Positions 1 through 8,764 are shown, counted from the first letter of the stretch. The stretch is DNA of 64,000 bases from Leptospira sp. WS58.C1 (GCF_040833995.1 NZ_CP162138.1:248001-312000); one strand, 5' to 3'. Notes: generated by a model not told the origin, from the sequence alone. Numbers and translations: made by a program.

Positions 1-318
1 CAAACGTGCTATCAAATTATATAAAATCGTTAACTCAGATTTCGAAAGGTTCTCTTTGTCATTCTTTTCTAAAAGCGTTATCAAAAAGATTATTTCAAAT
101 TCTTCAAAATCAATATAGAAGACTCTAATTCCACCGCTTTTACCTGTTCCTTTCTTCTTCCAACGAATCTTTCGTATGCCGTTTGAACCAGGAATTACTA
201 CACCTTGCTTCGGATATTCTAAAAGGTGGTTTTGGAAATCTTTAAGTTCATGATCTCCCAGACCGGCTCTTGTCCAAAAATGATCGAAATCAGGTAAATG
301 TACAAACAGTCTTTTCAA
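1..318 (-). CDS. RelE/ParE-family toxin (HigB2-like), 3' part cut by window edge
   Basis: Reading leftwards from a TTG start at 318 the protein begins KRLFVHLPDF and runs off the window without a stop. A central stretch with PGSNGIRKIRW followed by GKSGGIRVFY matches the core of HigB2/YgjN-like RelE toxins, ribosome-dependent mRNA interferases. The partner antitoxin would lie left of base 1. A perfect inverted repeat just upstream of the start (331-345) suits autoregulation by the pair. The start is inferred from similarity to the usual N-terminus of this family; no ATG is available in this frame. Confidence 0.75.
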   Translation of the reverse strand, partial: MKRLFVHLPDFDHFWTRAGLGDHELKDFQNHLLEYPKQGVVIPGSNGIRKIRWKKKGTGKSGGIRVFYIDFEEFEIIFLITLLEKNDKENLSKSELTILYNLIARL

Positions 319-330
319 TTTAGACAGAAT

Positions 331-345
331 CCCTACTGAGTAGGG
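331..345. promoter_or_regulatory. inverted-repeat operator of the edge toxin gene
   Basis: CCCTAC and GTAGGG arms separated by three bases, 13 bp upstream of the toxin start. Position and symmetry suggest an autoregulatory operator. Confidence 0.5.
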
Positions 346-427
346 TATTGTCAAATCTTAACTTTTTATCGAAAAAATGCAAAATTGAAACTCTAATTCA
401 ATTTTAAACAGACCTAATCTCACTCCT

Positions 428-445
428 CGCCGCATGGACGCGGCG
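428..445 (+). repeat. CANGGANG hairpin, right end of the edge cassette
   Basis: CGCCGC/GCGGCG stem around loop ATGGAC, ending 32 bp before attC-1. First of 13 such hairpins in the window, all on the plus strand. Confidence 0.7.
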
Positions 446-476
446 AAATTGAAAACGGAAGAGTAGCAAAAATGGC

Positions 477-618
477 GTTTAACGACCAAGGTGCTCCGAC
501 GTTTGCGATGGCACGAGTTTGCTCATGCAAACGAAGTGACAGAAGCAAATGTGGCGAAGCCCAAGCGAGTGGGTCACGAAGTAAGCCCCGAGCGGCGCGG
601 AGGCACCGAAAGTTAGCC
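477..618 (-). repeat. attC-1
   Basis: R boxes GTTTAAC and GTTAGCC. Arm class A': GGTGCTCCG faces CGGAGGCACC, leaving one G unpaired. The short spacers between R and L (GACCAA and GAAA) do not pair, like the unpaired central spacer of known attC sites. Confidence 0.9.
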
Positions 619-661
619 GACGTTCCAGCCTCACCTTAATTGTATTCTTAACAAATTTTCT

Positions 662-1093
662 TTATAGAAGATTTTTAAATTCTTCAAAGGCAGATTTTGC
701 TTTACCACCCTCAGAGTCACACCATCTTTTAATTTCTTTTAGATTGAATGATTGTCTTTTGGCTACTAAAATAGCCTGTTCTAAACATTCACGCGCATTA
801 AAATAAATGTAAGATGCTAAGCGATCTTTTATACAATCAGTTGGAGAAAGTATTTTGATCATTTTACCTGAAACTCTTTTAACATCAGGAATAATCTGGT
901 AATCTTCTCCAATAGAAGAATTATAACTCGTATAAACAATGTCTAAGTCGCCGGATTTATAAATCCCATCCGAATATACTGAAACTACTGCCCCGCCTAC
1001 CAATACTGAATCGACTCCATTTGCAGATAAATGCCAAGCTATATATTCCCATAATTCACTTTCCGTTACTGTCGACCAATTAGGACTTTGCAT
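662..1093 (-). CDS. nucleotidyltransferase-like protein (AbiEii-like), internally deleted copy
   Basis: The 143-aa product carries the nucleotidyltransferase signature GGAVVSVYSDG followed by GDLDIV, as in AbiEii/MNT-type toxins. It overlaps the winged-helix gene upstream by 14 bp, the usual regulator-first order of AbiE pairs. Compared with the full copy at 17458-18006 it lacks 39 residues in frame just after the GDLDIV motif. The same six bases (AATAGA) flank the lost segment in the full copy, which suggests slippage between short direct repeats. The loss probably damages the fold, so this copy may be inactive. Confidence 0.7.
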   Translation of the reverse strand: MQSPNWSTVTESELWEYIAWHLSANGVDSVLVGGAVVSVYSDGIYKSGDLDIVYTSYNSSIGEDYQIIPDVKRVSGKMIKILSPTDCIKDRLASYIYFNARECLEQAILVAKRQSFNLKEIKRWCDSEGGKAKSAFEEFKNLL

Positions 1094-1427
1094 ACACTGG
1101 CTTGCCCTTTCGCCTTGGTCTTCGTCTTGTAGAAAAGAGTTTTTCTCTTTCGAATATAGGCATGGTATTATATACTATACCTAGTATTTCCTTAATGGGT
1201 TTAACAAATACAGATTTGGAATTAAATAAATATACTCGAGCCTTACCTACTATTTTTGAAGTCAGTATACCAGATTCTTCAAAGCGAAGAAGTTGATTCT
1301 TAATAGGAGTTACAGCAACATTATAATCCGTTGCTATCGCAGCAGCATGAATTTCTGAATAATGAAATATGTGCAATAGTACCCTACCGGCGGTTTTATT
1401 GCCGAAAACTCCTTCCAATATATCCAT
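1080..1427 (-). CDS. winged-helix regulator, AbiEi-like antitoxin
   Basis: A 115-aa protein with a helix-turn-helix core (AAAIATDYNVAVTPIKNQLL, then LRFEESGILTS) and a very basic C-terminus (STRRRPRRKGK). It lies directly upstream of, and overlaps, the nucleotidyltransferase gene, so I infer the antitoxin and autorepressor of the pair. A perfect palindrome at 1477-1501 precedes it. The gene is repeated unchanged in protein sequence at 17993-18340. Confidence 0.65.
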   Translation of the reverse strand: MDILEGVFGNKTAGRVLLHIFHYSEIHAAAIATDYNVAVTPIKNQLLRFEESGILTSKIVGKARVYLFNSKSVFVKPIKEILGIVYNTMPIFEREKLFSTRRRPRRKGKPVYAKS

Positions 1428-1476
1428 GAAGAGAGTTTTAAATAAGAACTTATATCAATCAACTACTTTTTAGTTT

Positions 1477-1501
1477 ATATGGACTAATATTTAGTCCATA
1501 T
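1477..1501. promoter_or_regulatory. palindromic operator upstream of the AbiEi-like gene
   Basis: ATATGGACTAA and TTAGTCCATAT arms around TAT, a perfect 25-bp palindrome 50 bp upstream of the start. Confidence 0.6.
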
Positions 1502-1553
1502 CATTTTCCATTATCAGTATTCAAATACAAAAAGATTCAAGGCTGGAATGTCC

Positions 1554-1708
1554 GGCTAACGACCAAGGTGTTCCGACGTTTCGCGAGTGCGCAAGCACTT
1601 GGCACGAGGCTTGCCCAGCAAGACGAGTGACAAAGCGAAATGTGGCGTAGCCCGAGCGAGAGTTGCGTAAGCAAGCTCGAAGCGGAGCGGAAGCACCGAC
1701 AGTTAGTC
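1554..1708 (-). repeat. attC-2
   Basis: R boxes GGCTAAC and GTTAGTC. Arm class A: GGTGTTCCG faces CGGAAGCACC with one unpaired G. Its right box is the only one that does not match the left box of the following site. Confidence 0.9.
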
Positions 1709-1719
1709 GCTGTGCTTGA

Positions 1720-2025
1720 TTAGCTGGCTTGAAGTTCTTGAAACTTTTTGATCGTTTTTAATTCATTTTTAAGCTCATACTGTTTAATTTCTAAATCATA
1801 ATGAGCTTGTATTGATAGCCAGAATTCGGGCGAATTTCCAAAAAAACGAGAAAATCTTAGCGCAGTATCAGCAGTAATAGAACGACGACCATGAATTATT
1901 TCACTTATACGTTTTTGATCAATATGAGTAGCCTGAGCTAATTTATAAGCTGTAATTTCCATTGGTTTCAGAAAATCTTCTATTAAGATTTCACCAGGGT
2001 GAATATTCATTAATTCTTTATTCAT
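1720..2025 (-). CDS. higA: HigA-family XRE antitoxin
   Basis: A 101-aa protein with the HigA/VapI opening NIHPGEILIEDFLKP and an HTH containing RISEIIHGRRSITAD. It binds and neutralises HigB and represses the operon. It lies 12 bp downstream of higB, the toxin-first order typical of HigBA. Confidence 0.85.
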   Translation of the reverse strand: MNKELMNIHPGEILIEDFLKPMEITAYKLAQATHIDQKRISEIIHGRRSITADTALRFSRFFGNSPEFWLSIQAHYDLEIKQYELKNELKTIKKFQELQAS

Positions 2026-2037
2026 AATTGCTACCGC

Positions 2038-2319
2038 CTAATGATAGTCCACTATCTCGACATTAGTAACATTGCCATTTTCCCAAATGAAGCAGATCCT
2101 ATACTGCATATTTATAGAAATGCTATGTTGCCCTCGCCTATCTCCAGATAATGCATGCAATCTGTTACCAGGTGGAATTTTTAAATCCTCTAAAGTTTTC
2201 GCGCTATCTAAATGTATAAGTTTCCGTCTAGCTGTTCTTTGTATGTCCTTCGGAAATTTCTTTGAAAACTTACCTAGCCATATAGTTTCACATTCTTTAT
2301 CCGAAAAAGAAAGAATCAC
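2038..2319 (-). CDS. higB: HigB-family toxin (RelE fold)
   Basis: A 93-aa protein with the HigB signatures LKIPPGNRLHALSGDRRGQ and YRICFIW, ending VEIVDYH. The family cleaves mRNA on the ribosome. Translation probably starts at GTG (2317-2319), because the family begins MI-SF here and there is no ATG in frame. A nested inverted repeat lies immediately upstream. Confidence 0.85.
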   Translation of the reverse strand: MILSFSDKECETIWLGKFSKKFPKDIQRTARRKLIHLDSAKTLEDLKIPPGNRLHALSGDRRGQHSISINMQYRICFIWENGNVTNVEIVDYH

Positions 2320-2324
2320 GGCTC

Positions 2325-2363
2325 ATAATAGCGCTACGCACCACTGGTGTCAAGCGCCATTAT
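2325..2363. promoter_or_regulatory. nested inverted repeat upstream of higB
   Basis: Outer arms ATAATAGCGCT and AGCGCCATTAT (one mismatch) enclose the palindrome CACCACTGGTG. It lies 5 bp upstream of the GTG start, so it could be the HigBA operator. Confidence 0.5.
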
Positions 2364-2421
2364 CAAGAATTCGAAGGATATTTTAAAAATTTCCCTAGAC
2401 AGAATCAATTTTAAGCATGGC

Positions 2422-2575
2422 GTATAACGACCAAGGTGTTCCGACGTTTCGCGAGTCCGTAAGGACTTGGCACGAGACTTGCTCTGCAAGACGAGTGACA
2501 AAGCGAAATGTGCCGTAGGCCAAGCAAGGGTTGCGTAGCAAGCCCGCAGCGCTGCGGAAGCACCGAAAGTTAGTC
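2422..2575 (-). repeat. attC-3
   Basis: R boxes GTATAAC and GTTAGTC, arm class A. Confidence 0.9.
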
Positions 2576-2627
2576 GCCGTAGCTGCTTTCTTCTAGTAAT
2601 TTTAAAAGCTTTTCAATTCTTGGCACT

Positions 2628-3515
2628 ATGGGTGCATTAAAAGACAAAATGATTTTAGACATGAGACTAAGAGGATACAGTGAAAGCACAATCGAATCAT
2701 ATACAGATTGTATGACTCGTCTAACAAAAGAATATATGATATCGCCTCTAAAATTGAGACCAAAACAAGTTTATGACTTCTTTATTAAACTAAAAGAAAA
2801 TAGAGCCTCAGAGTCTTATCTACGAATTTTTTACAGTGCTGTTACTCTTTTCTATAAAATTGAAAATAAATCATATATGACAAAATCAATTCATCTGCCA
2901 AAAAGAGTGCAACGAATACCCGCCGTCATGAATAAATCTGAAGTGAAATTATTCCTTTCAGAATGCAGATCACTCCAAGAACGAACTGTATTTTCAATAC
3001 TATATTCCTCTGGAATTAGAGGAAGTGAATTAATTAATCTGAAAATCCCAGACATCGACTTCGAAAGAAAGACAATCTTTATCTCCAAATCAAAGACTAG
3101 AAAACAACGATATACTATTTTATCAGATCAAGCGGCTAACCTTTTGAAGAACTATATTATAACATATCAACCGAAGGATTTTCTTTTCTACGGCTTTAGA
3201 GATAAAAGTTCACATGTCAGTATGCGTTGGCTGCAAGCTTCATTCCAAAGAATTGTCAAAAGAGCCGGGATAACAAAGAAGGTCCAAGTTCATACTTTTA
3301 GGCATTCGTTTGCTACTCATCTTATGGAAACTGGGAATAATCTGATTTATATCCAAAAGTTACTTGGACATACCTTCTTGTCTAGCACTCTGCTTTATTT
3401 ACATGCAGATTCTAGTACTTTTTTAAAGACAATAAGTCCCTTGGAGTCAATTAGCTTAAAACATATTGGATCCTTTGGAAATCAACAGCAAAGATCATTC
3501 GATTTCGCTATATAG
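2628..3515 (+). CDS. cassette-borne tyrosine recombinase
   Basis: A 295-aa integrase with an N-terminal SAM-like core-binding domain and a C-terminal catalytic domain. Visible catalytic elements are the arginine in SSGIRGSELI, a lysine region near KSKTRKQR, HTFRHSFATHL, LLGHTF and the tyrosine in LLYLHAD. There is no IntI-specific insertion between the lysine and HxxR boxes. It lies on the plus strand, against most cassette genes, and fills a normal cassette whose ends match over 18 bp with one mismatch. A diverged copy with a similar leader is at 28200-29087. Its site is unknown; it could act on attC sites or on an unrelated target. Confidence 0.88.
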   Translation: MGALKDKMILDMRLRGYSESTIESYTDCMTRLTKEYMISPLKLRPKQVYDFFIKLKENRASESYLRIFYSAVTLFYKIENKSYMTKSIHLPKRVQRIPAVMNKSEVKLFLSECRSLQERTVFSILYSSGIRGSELINLKIPDIDFERKTIFISKSKTRKQRYTILSDQAANLLKNYIITYQPKDFLFYGFRDKSSHVSMRWLQASFQRIVKRAGITKKVQVHTFRHSFATHLMETGNNLIYIQKLLGHTFLSSTLLYLHADSSTFLKTISPLESISLKHIGSFGNQQQRSFDFAI

Positions 3516-3538
3516 AATATTATTGTAGCAGCTATGGC

Positions 3539-3679
3539 GACTAACGACCAAGGTGTTCCGACGTTTTGCGCTGGCGCGAGTTTGCTCTGCAAACGAAGTG
3601 ACAGTAGCAAAATGTGGCGTAGCCCGAGCGAGAGTTGCGAAGCAAGCTCGAAGCGTAGCGGAAGCACCGATAGTTATAC
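3539..3679 (-). repeat. attC-4
   Basis: R boxes GACTAAC and GTTATAC, arm class A. Confidence 0.9.
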
Positions 3680-5767
3680 GCCGTTACTCATCGATTCAAA
3701 AAATTCAATGATTTTAGAATAAGCGACCGACAATTCTTTACGTATGCCTTCTTGCTCTCCCTTTCTTAGATGAGAAGTACGCTGCCCACCTTTAATTTCA
3801 TACGGATGCGAGGCAGGCAATTTATTTCTTCTATCATTGCAATTCCTGAAAGCTATAGATACCTTCGGATAATTCTTATCAAATTGATTATCTTTTTGAA
3901 CTAAATTCCCAAAAGCAAGTAACTTGCCATCTCCCCCGTTTAATCGGACTATACCTGGTAGTGAATTATTCTGAAGATATTCTTGAAATACATAAAAAAG
4001 AATCTGATTAAATGAATTCTGATGCTGCAGCCAATGAGTTCTACCACTATGGTAATTTGAGTCAGCAGTTTTTAGAAAGTACATTGCATGAGAATACTCC
4101 TTTCCAAATACAGATTTCCAATTCGAATATTTTTTTACTTTATACCTTTCGGAAAGAACTATTCCAATAGGGTCTGCTGTCGTATCCGAACTAGGTATTA
4201 TGCCGAAGCTTTGAAAAGTATTTACAACCTGAACCGGAAGTTTTGAAAGATCTGTGACTATTTTAGATAATTCGACATCGCTACTCGATAAATAATCAGC
4301 GAACACAATCATAGCTTCAAAGGAGTTTCTTTTAAAGATATATTTAATAAGCTTGCTTGAGTTATAATATCTTTTCGGAACGTAATAAGCTAATAAGGCC
4401 TGATGTAGAGGATCTTTTTGATAAATCAGGAAATTTGAATAATTTCCTAGACCAGCATGATCGCAAGAAACTATAAAATGCAACAAGCCCCATCGATAAT
4501 TAAAGTCATTTTCAATTTTTAAAGAAGCAATTGCTGTTCTTAAAAGATTTCTTTTTTCATCAATAGTAGCAAAAATGGAAAGTAGATGCCACATTTCACC
4601 TGCGACGTAGCCGTACGGAGTGTTTCCCAAGTTCTCAAGGCAAGCTTTAAAAATTCTTTTGGATTTTGTGTATAACCTTAAATACGCAGAAATAGCATCT
4701 ATATGCTCTGGATATTTTGGCATCAATTTTAATACTATACTTAGTATTTTAGAATCAGCAACACCTCTGAAAAGAATATATTTAAATCTAGTCTTATCAA
4801 CTACCTCCTTCTTATTTTCTGATACAGACTGATAAAAATATTTAACAATTTTTTCTTTCTTCGTAAAAACATTTATTTCGTCTATCGACTCTGAAATACT
4901 CGGAAGCGCACCTAATGCTTGTTCCTTATTCTTCGCTAGAAAAATTGAATATTTATTGCCTTGTGGAATCAAACCCCTATTTCTGCATAAAATTTCTAAT
5001 TCAATTATAGCCTTTCTTACTTCCTTTTCAGATTCTCCTAAGATACGAATATCATCTACATAACGGAGATAAGAATATTTTTCCGATAAGATTTCATCTA
5101 CCGGAAGCATAAATAAGTCTGCAAGAATGTTCGAAGCAATTGGACCTTGAGGTATCCCATGCCCAATTGCCGAAGATTTTGCAACTGAACTCCACGTATT
5201 TAACCATTTCAATATTTCAGTTCTGCTTTCATATTCTTTGGTAGGGTTAAGAATCCTTAGCAGAAGCTCATGAGAAATAGTATCATAAAAGGCAGATAAA
5301 TCAAATTTTGCTACCCACTTATAATTGCTTTCAAAGAGGCGATAGACTTCATCTTTGAACTTTGGATAACTATACTTCCATTTCTTAATTACAAATTCAC
5401 TTTCTGTATCGTTATCAAAAATATTACTGAATATAGATTTTTCTTGTAGTTTCTTTCTTCTTCTATGCAGTTTATTTATATATAAGTTTGCAATTGCTTG
5501 TAATACAATTTGATCTTCTATCTGCAACAGGGTGATTGGCCTTTGCAACCCGGAAGGTTTAGGCATAAAAATCCGCGTTGGATATTGAGGCGAATATGCA
5601 CCTCCTTTCAAAATTTCATGTAAATGACTTATATTCTTGTCGATAGAAACTTCGTACGCATAATATATGTTTCTAAAATATTTTTTATACTCACTATTAT
5701 CACCTGCTTTTATACGTTTCCATGCTAAAAACAAATTACCTTTAGAAATTAATTTACTAAATTCCAT
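3674..5767 (-). CDS. reverse transcriptase with long C-terminal region, candidate defence RT
   Basis: A 697-aa protein. The RT core occupies roughly residues 60-290: KWVAKFDLSAFYDTI (motif A), HGIPQGPIASNILADLFM (motif B) and the catalytic YVDD near 236-239. About 400 residues of helical, unrecognised sequence follow. I see no maturase or HNH endonuclease domain and no group II intron RNA around it, so it is not an intron-encoded protein. The long C-terminus fits the Abi/UG lineage of defence-associated RTs, but I cannot name the subgroup. The stop codon TAA lies inside the R box of attC-4, and the start is only 22 bp from attC-5, so the cassette has almost no leader. Confidence 0.85.
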   Translation of the reverse strand: MEFSKLISKGNLFLAWKRIKAGDNSEYKKYFRNIYYAYEVSIDKNISHLHEILKGGAYSPQYPTRIFMPKPSGLQRPITLLQIEDQIVLQAIANLYINKLHRRRKKLQEKSIFSNIFDNDTESEFVIKKWKYSYPKFKDEVYRLFESNYKWVAKFDLSAFYDTISHELLLRILNPTKEYESRTEILKWLNTWSSVAKSSAIGHGIPQGPIASNILADLFMLPVDEILSEKYSYLRYVDDIRILGESEKEVRKAIIELEILCRNRGLIPQGNKYSIFLAKNKEQALGALPSISESIDEINVFTKKEKIVKYFYQSVSENKKEVVDKTRFKYILFRGVADSKILSIVLKLMPKYPEHIDAISAYLRLYTKSKRIFKACLENLGNTPYGYVAGEMWHLLSIFATIDEKRNLLRTAIASLKIENDFNYRWGLLHFIVSCDHAGLGNYSNFLIYQKDPLHQALLAYYVPKRYYNSSKLIKYIFKRNSFEAMIVFADYLSSSDVELSKIVTDLSKLPVQVVNTFQSFGIIPSSDTTADPIGIVLSERYKVKKYSNWKSVFGKEYSHAMYFLKTADSNYHSGRTHWLQHQNSFNQILFYVFQEYLQNNSLPGIVRLNGGDGKLLAFGNLVQKDNQFDKNYPKVSIAFRNCNDRRNKLPASHPYEIKGGQRTSHLRKGEQEGIRKELSVAYSKIIEFFESMSNGV

Positions 5768-5788
5768 TCGTATTTGATGAGTAATGGC

Positions 5789-5942
5789 GTATAACGACCA
5801 AGCCTAGCCGACGTTTCGCGAGTGCGCAAGCACTTGGCGCGAGGCTTGCTTAGCAAGACGAGTGACAAAGCGAAATGTGCCGTAGGCCAAGCAAGGGTCG
5901 CATAGCGATCCTGCCGCGCTGCGGCTGAGGCGAAAGTTAGGC
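5789..5942 (-). repeat. attC-5
   Basis: R boxes GTATAAC and GTTAGGC. Arm class B: GCCTAGCCG faces CGGCTGAGGC with one unpaired G. Confidence 0.9.
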
Positions 5943-5946
5943 GTAG

Positions 5947-6873
5947 TTAGCGAATCTCGGAATAGTTGACTGGCCTATTGTTTATTTCTGACTTTTTCAA
6001 ATACCCAATGGTAGAATTGACTTTTACACGGATCCATAGAAATTGAGCGTGAGTAATTGATTCTATTTCAATTGGATTCGCAAGTATTTCTATTATGTGA
6101 TGCTTAGTAAGACGATCCAGTGCAACAGAATTATCATGAGGGTATTTGCGTAAATTTACCTCTGAAGGTGTATTTATTCTGTAGTAACCAGGTTTTAATG
6201 CATAGACTATCGTTGAACACTCATGATCACAAGATTTAAGATATCTTATTTCTTCAATTCTTCCATTTGTATGAAGATATTTTTTTACTCCACAACCTTC
6301 AACTTTTGGAGGCAATGTCTCTCCTATTCTGCGGCTACATGCAATAGAAAATTTTTTTCCATTGTTGAATACATAATTTGGACCAGAATTCCACATCGTA
6401 ACACCAAAATAAGTTCTAGGAAATATTTGAGTCATGATCGTAGGGTCCATAGAAATTTTTGTAGAAAAGCTTATTTCTGTATCCTGCCTCTTTCTAAAAT
6501 AAGGGTCCTCGCTCAATGACAAGGCATATACATCCTCGGGAATTTCTTTTTTATTAAGCAAACTATAGGTCAATATTTGTCTTACTTCAGACCCAAGACC
6601 AGTATACGATTTAATGATTCTTTTTGTAAGATTTTCAACTAGAAAAACCTCAACTATTGGTGTTCCTACATCATCCCATCTAATAAAGTATCCAGTTTCA
6701 TTGTCTAAATAAATCCAATCGCCAAACCCAGTGATTTGGCGAGCAAATTTTGGCAGGCCTTCTGGTTTCGTAATATTTATCTCTATCTGCCTATTTTCTT
6801 TGCAAAAAGATATAAACAAAAATAATAAAGCAGCAAGAGAATAATAAGTACCTTCCTTTTGAATTTTAGTCAT
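5947..6873 (-). CDS. putative lipoprotein with C-terminal SH3-like domain
   Basis: A 308-aa protein. The N-terminus is a hydrophobic signal (YYSLAALLFLFISFC) ending in a cysteine that could be the lipidation site. Residues about 230-300 (EVNLRKYP, then FLWIRVKV and GYLKKSEI) resemble a bacterial SH3 domain, which often binds peptidoglycan. The middle is unrecognised. It is alone in its cassette, so export to the cell envelope is the only function I infer. Confidence 0.65.
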   Translation of the reverse strand: MTKIQKEGTYYSLAALLFLFISFCKENRQIEINITKPEGLPKFARQITGFGDWIYLDNETGYFIRWDDVGTPIVEVFLVENLTKRIIKSYTGLGSEVRQILTYSLLNKKEIPEDVYALSLSEDPYFRKRQDTEISFSTKISMDPTIMTQIFPRTYFGVTMWNSGPNYVFNNGKKFSIACSRRIGETLPPKVEGCGVKKYLHTNGRIEEIRYLKSCDHECSTIVYALKPGYYRINTPSEVNLRKYPHDNSVALDRLTKHHIIEILANPIEIESITHAQFLWIRVKVNSTIGYLKKSEINNRPVNYSEIR

Positions 6874-6895
6874 ACTGAATATTTTCGCTAATTAC

Positions 6896-7045
6896 GCCTA
6901 ACGACCAAGCCTAGCCGACGTTTCGCGAGTGCGCAAGCACTTGGCACGAGGCTTGCCATGCAAGACGAGTGACAAAGCGAAATGTGCCGTAGGCCAAGCA
7001 AGGGGCGCTTTAGCGATCCCGCTGCGGCTGAGGCGAAAGTTAGAC
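6896..7045 (-). repeat. attC-6
   Basis: R boxes GCCTAAC and GTTAGAC, arm class B. Confidence 0.9.
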
Positions 7046-7060
7046 GACGGTTTGGCTCTA

Positions 7061-7348
7061 TTACGCAGAAATTGGAAACTTTATTATATTCTTAGGTCTT
7101 TCTTGCATCGCAGTCCAGAGATCTAACTTTGTCTGCATGCTTAACCAACTCTCAGCAGACGTGTTCGTTGCAATCGCTATTCTTACTGCCATTTCTGGAG
7201 TAACTGGACTTTTACAATTCACTATTTCTGATAGTGTCTTGCGAGATATTCCTAAATCTTTTGCAGCCTCAGTTATAGTTAATCCTAAGGGTTTGATTAT
7301 ATCTTCTAGCAAAATTTCTCCGGGATGAGTAGGTTTTCTTTTATTCAT
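7061..7348 (-). CDS. higA: HigA-family XRE antitoxin
   Basis: A 95-aa protein opening THPGEILLEDIIKPLGLT, with an HTH that includes GISRKTLSEIVNCKSPVTPEMAV. It lies 12 bp downstream of its toxin and is expected to neutralise it and repress the operon. Confidence 0.85.
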   Translation of the reverse strand: MNKRKPTHPGEILLEDIIKPLGLTITEAAKDLGISRKTLSEIVNCKSPVTPEMAVRIAIATNTSAESWLSMQTKLDLWTAMQERPKNIIKFPISA

Positions 7349-7360
7349 AAAGCCACGCCT

Positions 7361-7639
7361 CTAATGATAATCTTCATAATCGACTACTATCGCGTTTTCA
7401 CCTTCAAATTCAAAGGTGACACGCCAATTCCCATTTACCCAGACTGACCACCTACCCTTTTCACGACCCTTCAGAGGATGCAAGCGATACGCCGGTAAAT
7501 CCATATCTTTAGGTGATGTCGAAGAATCTAACCTATCTAAAATCCTAGCTAGTTTATTCGAATGATCTGCTTGTATTCCTTTCTTACTGCCAGTTTCAAA
7601 AAACTGTTCAAGGCCTTTGTGTCTAAAGGAAATAATCAA
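7361..7639 (-). CDS. higB: HigB-family toxin (RelE fold)
   Basis: A 92-aa protein, SFRHKGLEQFFETGSKKGI at the N-terminus and GRWSVWVNGNWRVTFEF near the end, the classic proteic-killer HigB form. Start is TTG (7637-7639), chosen from the family's N-terminus. A different HigB subtype from those at 2038, 26768 and 30561. Confidence 0.87.
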   Translation of the reverse strand: MIISFRHKGLEQFFETGSKKGIQADHSNKLARILDRLDSSTSPKDMDLPAYRLHPLKGREKGRWSVWVNGNWRVTFEFEGENAIVVDYEDYH

Positions 7640-7649
7640 TATAAAAACC

Positions 7650-7666
7650 GTAACCCATAAGGTTAC
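7650..7666. promoter_or_regulatory. inverted-repeat operator of higBA
   Basis: GTAACC and GGTTAC arms around CATAA, 11 bp upstream of the TTG start. Confidence 0.5.
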
Positions 7667-7712
7667 AATGTCAAGCTTTTTCCTTTAAAAATTGAATTTA
7701 GCCAAACTGTCC

Positions 7713-7867
7713 GTCTAACGACCAAGGTGTTCCGACGTTTCGCGAGTGCGCAAGCACTTGGCACGAGGCTTGCCCAGCAAGACGAGTGACAAAGCGAAAT
7801 GTGGCGTAGCCCGAGCGAGAGTTGCGTAAGCAAGCTCGAAGCGGAGCGGAAGCACCGAAAGTTAGGC
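7713..7867 (-). repeat. attC-7
   Basis: R boxes GTCTAAC and GTTAGGC, arm class A. Confidence 0.9.
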
Positions 7868-7883
7868 GTAGTGGTCAAATCTC

Positions 7884-8159
7884 TCAGGGATATTTTTCCA
7901 GGAGAAATTCTAACCAAATAATAGTTTTTTGAATAATATCATCGAGTTTCGTTTCAAATCCTTCAGACATTAAATAATGCTGATGCTCCAAATCAAAACG
8001 AAATCTATACCCATGTTCGTCTATTTCTGAATATGGTATATTTTCAATCGCCCCAATCGATAAATCAAATAATTTCAAAAGAGGAGCTATTGGATGATCA
8101 TTTTTATCAAATTCTTTTAAGGCAATAATCAGTCTATTTAATACTGAGCAGTTTGACAT
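7884..8159 (-). CDS. small protein of unknown function
   Basis: A 91-aa acidic, probably soluble protein (DEHGYRFRFDLEHQHYLMSEGF in the middle). I do not recognise it. It follows the DUF3144 gene in the same cassette with a 31-bp gap, so the two may be co-expressed. Confidence 0.5.
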   Translation of the reverse strand: MSNCSVLNRLIIALKEFDKNDHPIAPLLKLFDLSIGAIENIPYSEIDEHGYRFRFDLEHQHYLMSEGFETKLDDIIQKTIIWLEFLLEKYP

Positions 8160-8190
8160 AACTTTTTATTTTAGAAAATAGATTGTAGAA

Positions 8191-8475
8191 TCAATCTTTC
8201 ATATATTTATTAAAATTATTTATGTAATCGTCTATATTCTCCGTTAGCATTTTTTGGTATTCTTCGACGAAGTATTTTAATATCTCTTCTTTATCTTCCA
8301 GAAGATCTTTTTCATCCTTAGCAGCACATGCAGCAACCCAGGCGTTAAACCGAGAAGCAGAATATAGAAAAGAAGCGCTCACCTTCCCTTGCCCTATACC
8401 ATTCTTTATCTGCTCATTTGCTAATCCTATATGTTCATCTGCTCTTTTAAAGAATTCGGGATCGATTTCACTCAT
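8191..8475 (-). CDS. DUF3144-family protein
   Basis: A 94-aa protein with the DUF3144 features FFKRADEHIGLANEQ, GKVSASFLYSASRFNAW and ENIDDYINNFNKY. The function of the family is not established. Confidence 0.75.
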   Translation of the reverse strand: MSEIDPEFFKRADEHIGLANEQIKNGIGQGKVSASFLYSASRFNAWVAACAAKDEKDLLEDKEEILKYFVEEYQKMLTENIDDYINNFNKYMKD

Positions 8476-8536
8476 TTTTATGTTTTTTAAGATCTCCTTC
8501 TAATTACAAACTCAAATCAGATTTTTTGACCATTAC

Positions 8537-8691
8537 GCCTAACGGCCAAGCCTAGCCGACGTTTCGCGAGTCCGTAAGGACTTGGCGCGAGGCTTGCTCT
8601 GCAAGACGAGTGACAAAGCGAAATGTGCCGTAGGCCAAGCAAGGGTCGCTTAAGCGATCCCGCAGCGCTGCGGCTGAGGCGATAGTTAGGC
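8537..8691 (-). repeat. attC-8
   Basis: R boxes GCCTAAC and GTTAGGC, arm class B; spacer GGCCAA instead of GACCAA. Confidence 0.9.
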
Positions 8692-8708
8692 GTCCGTAAC
8701 GCGCTGGT

Positions 8709-8724
8709 GCGCCACGGATGGCGC
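8709..8724 (+). repeat. CANGGANG hairpin, left end of the brnTA cassette
   Basis: GCGCC/GGCGC stem with loop ACGGAT, 17 bp after attC-8. Confidence 0.7.
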
Positions 8725-8764
8725 TCTACAAATCCCCTACTTTCAATTTTCCTTAAAATTACTA

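Noticed and set aside
3674..5767. RT as group IIC-attC intron or diversity-generating retroelement
   Set aside because: No maturase or endonuclease domain and no intron domain V-like RNA around it; no template/variable repeat pair or target gene is visible nearby.
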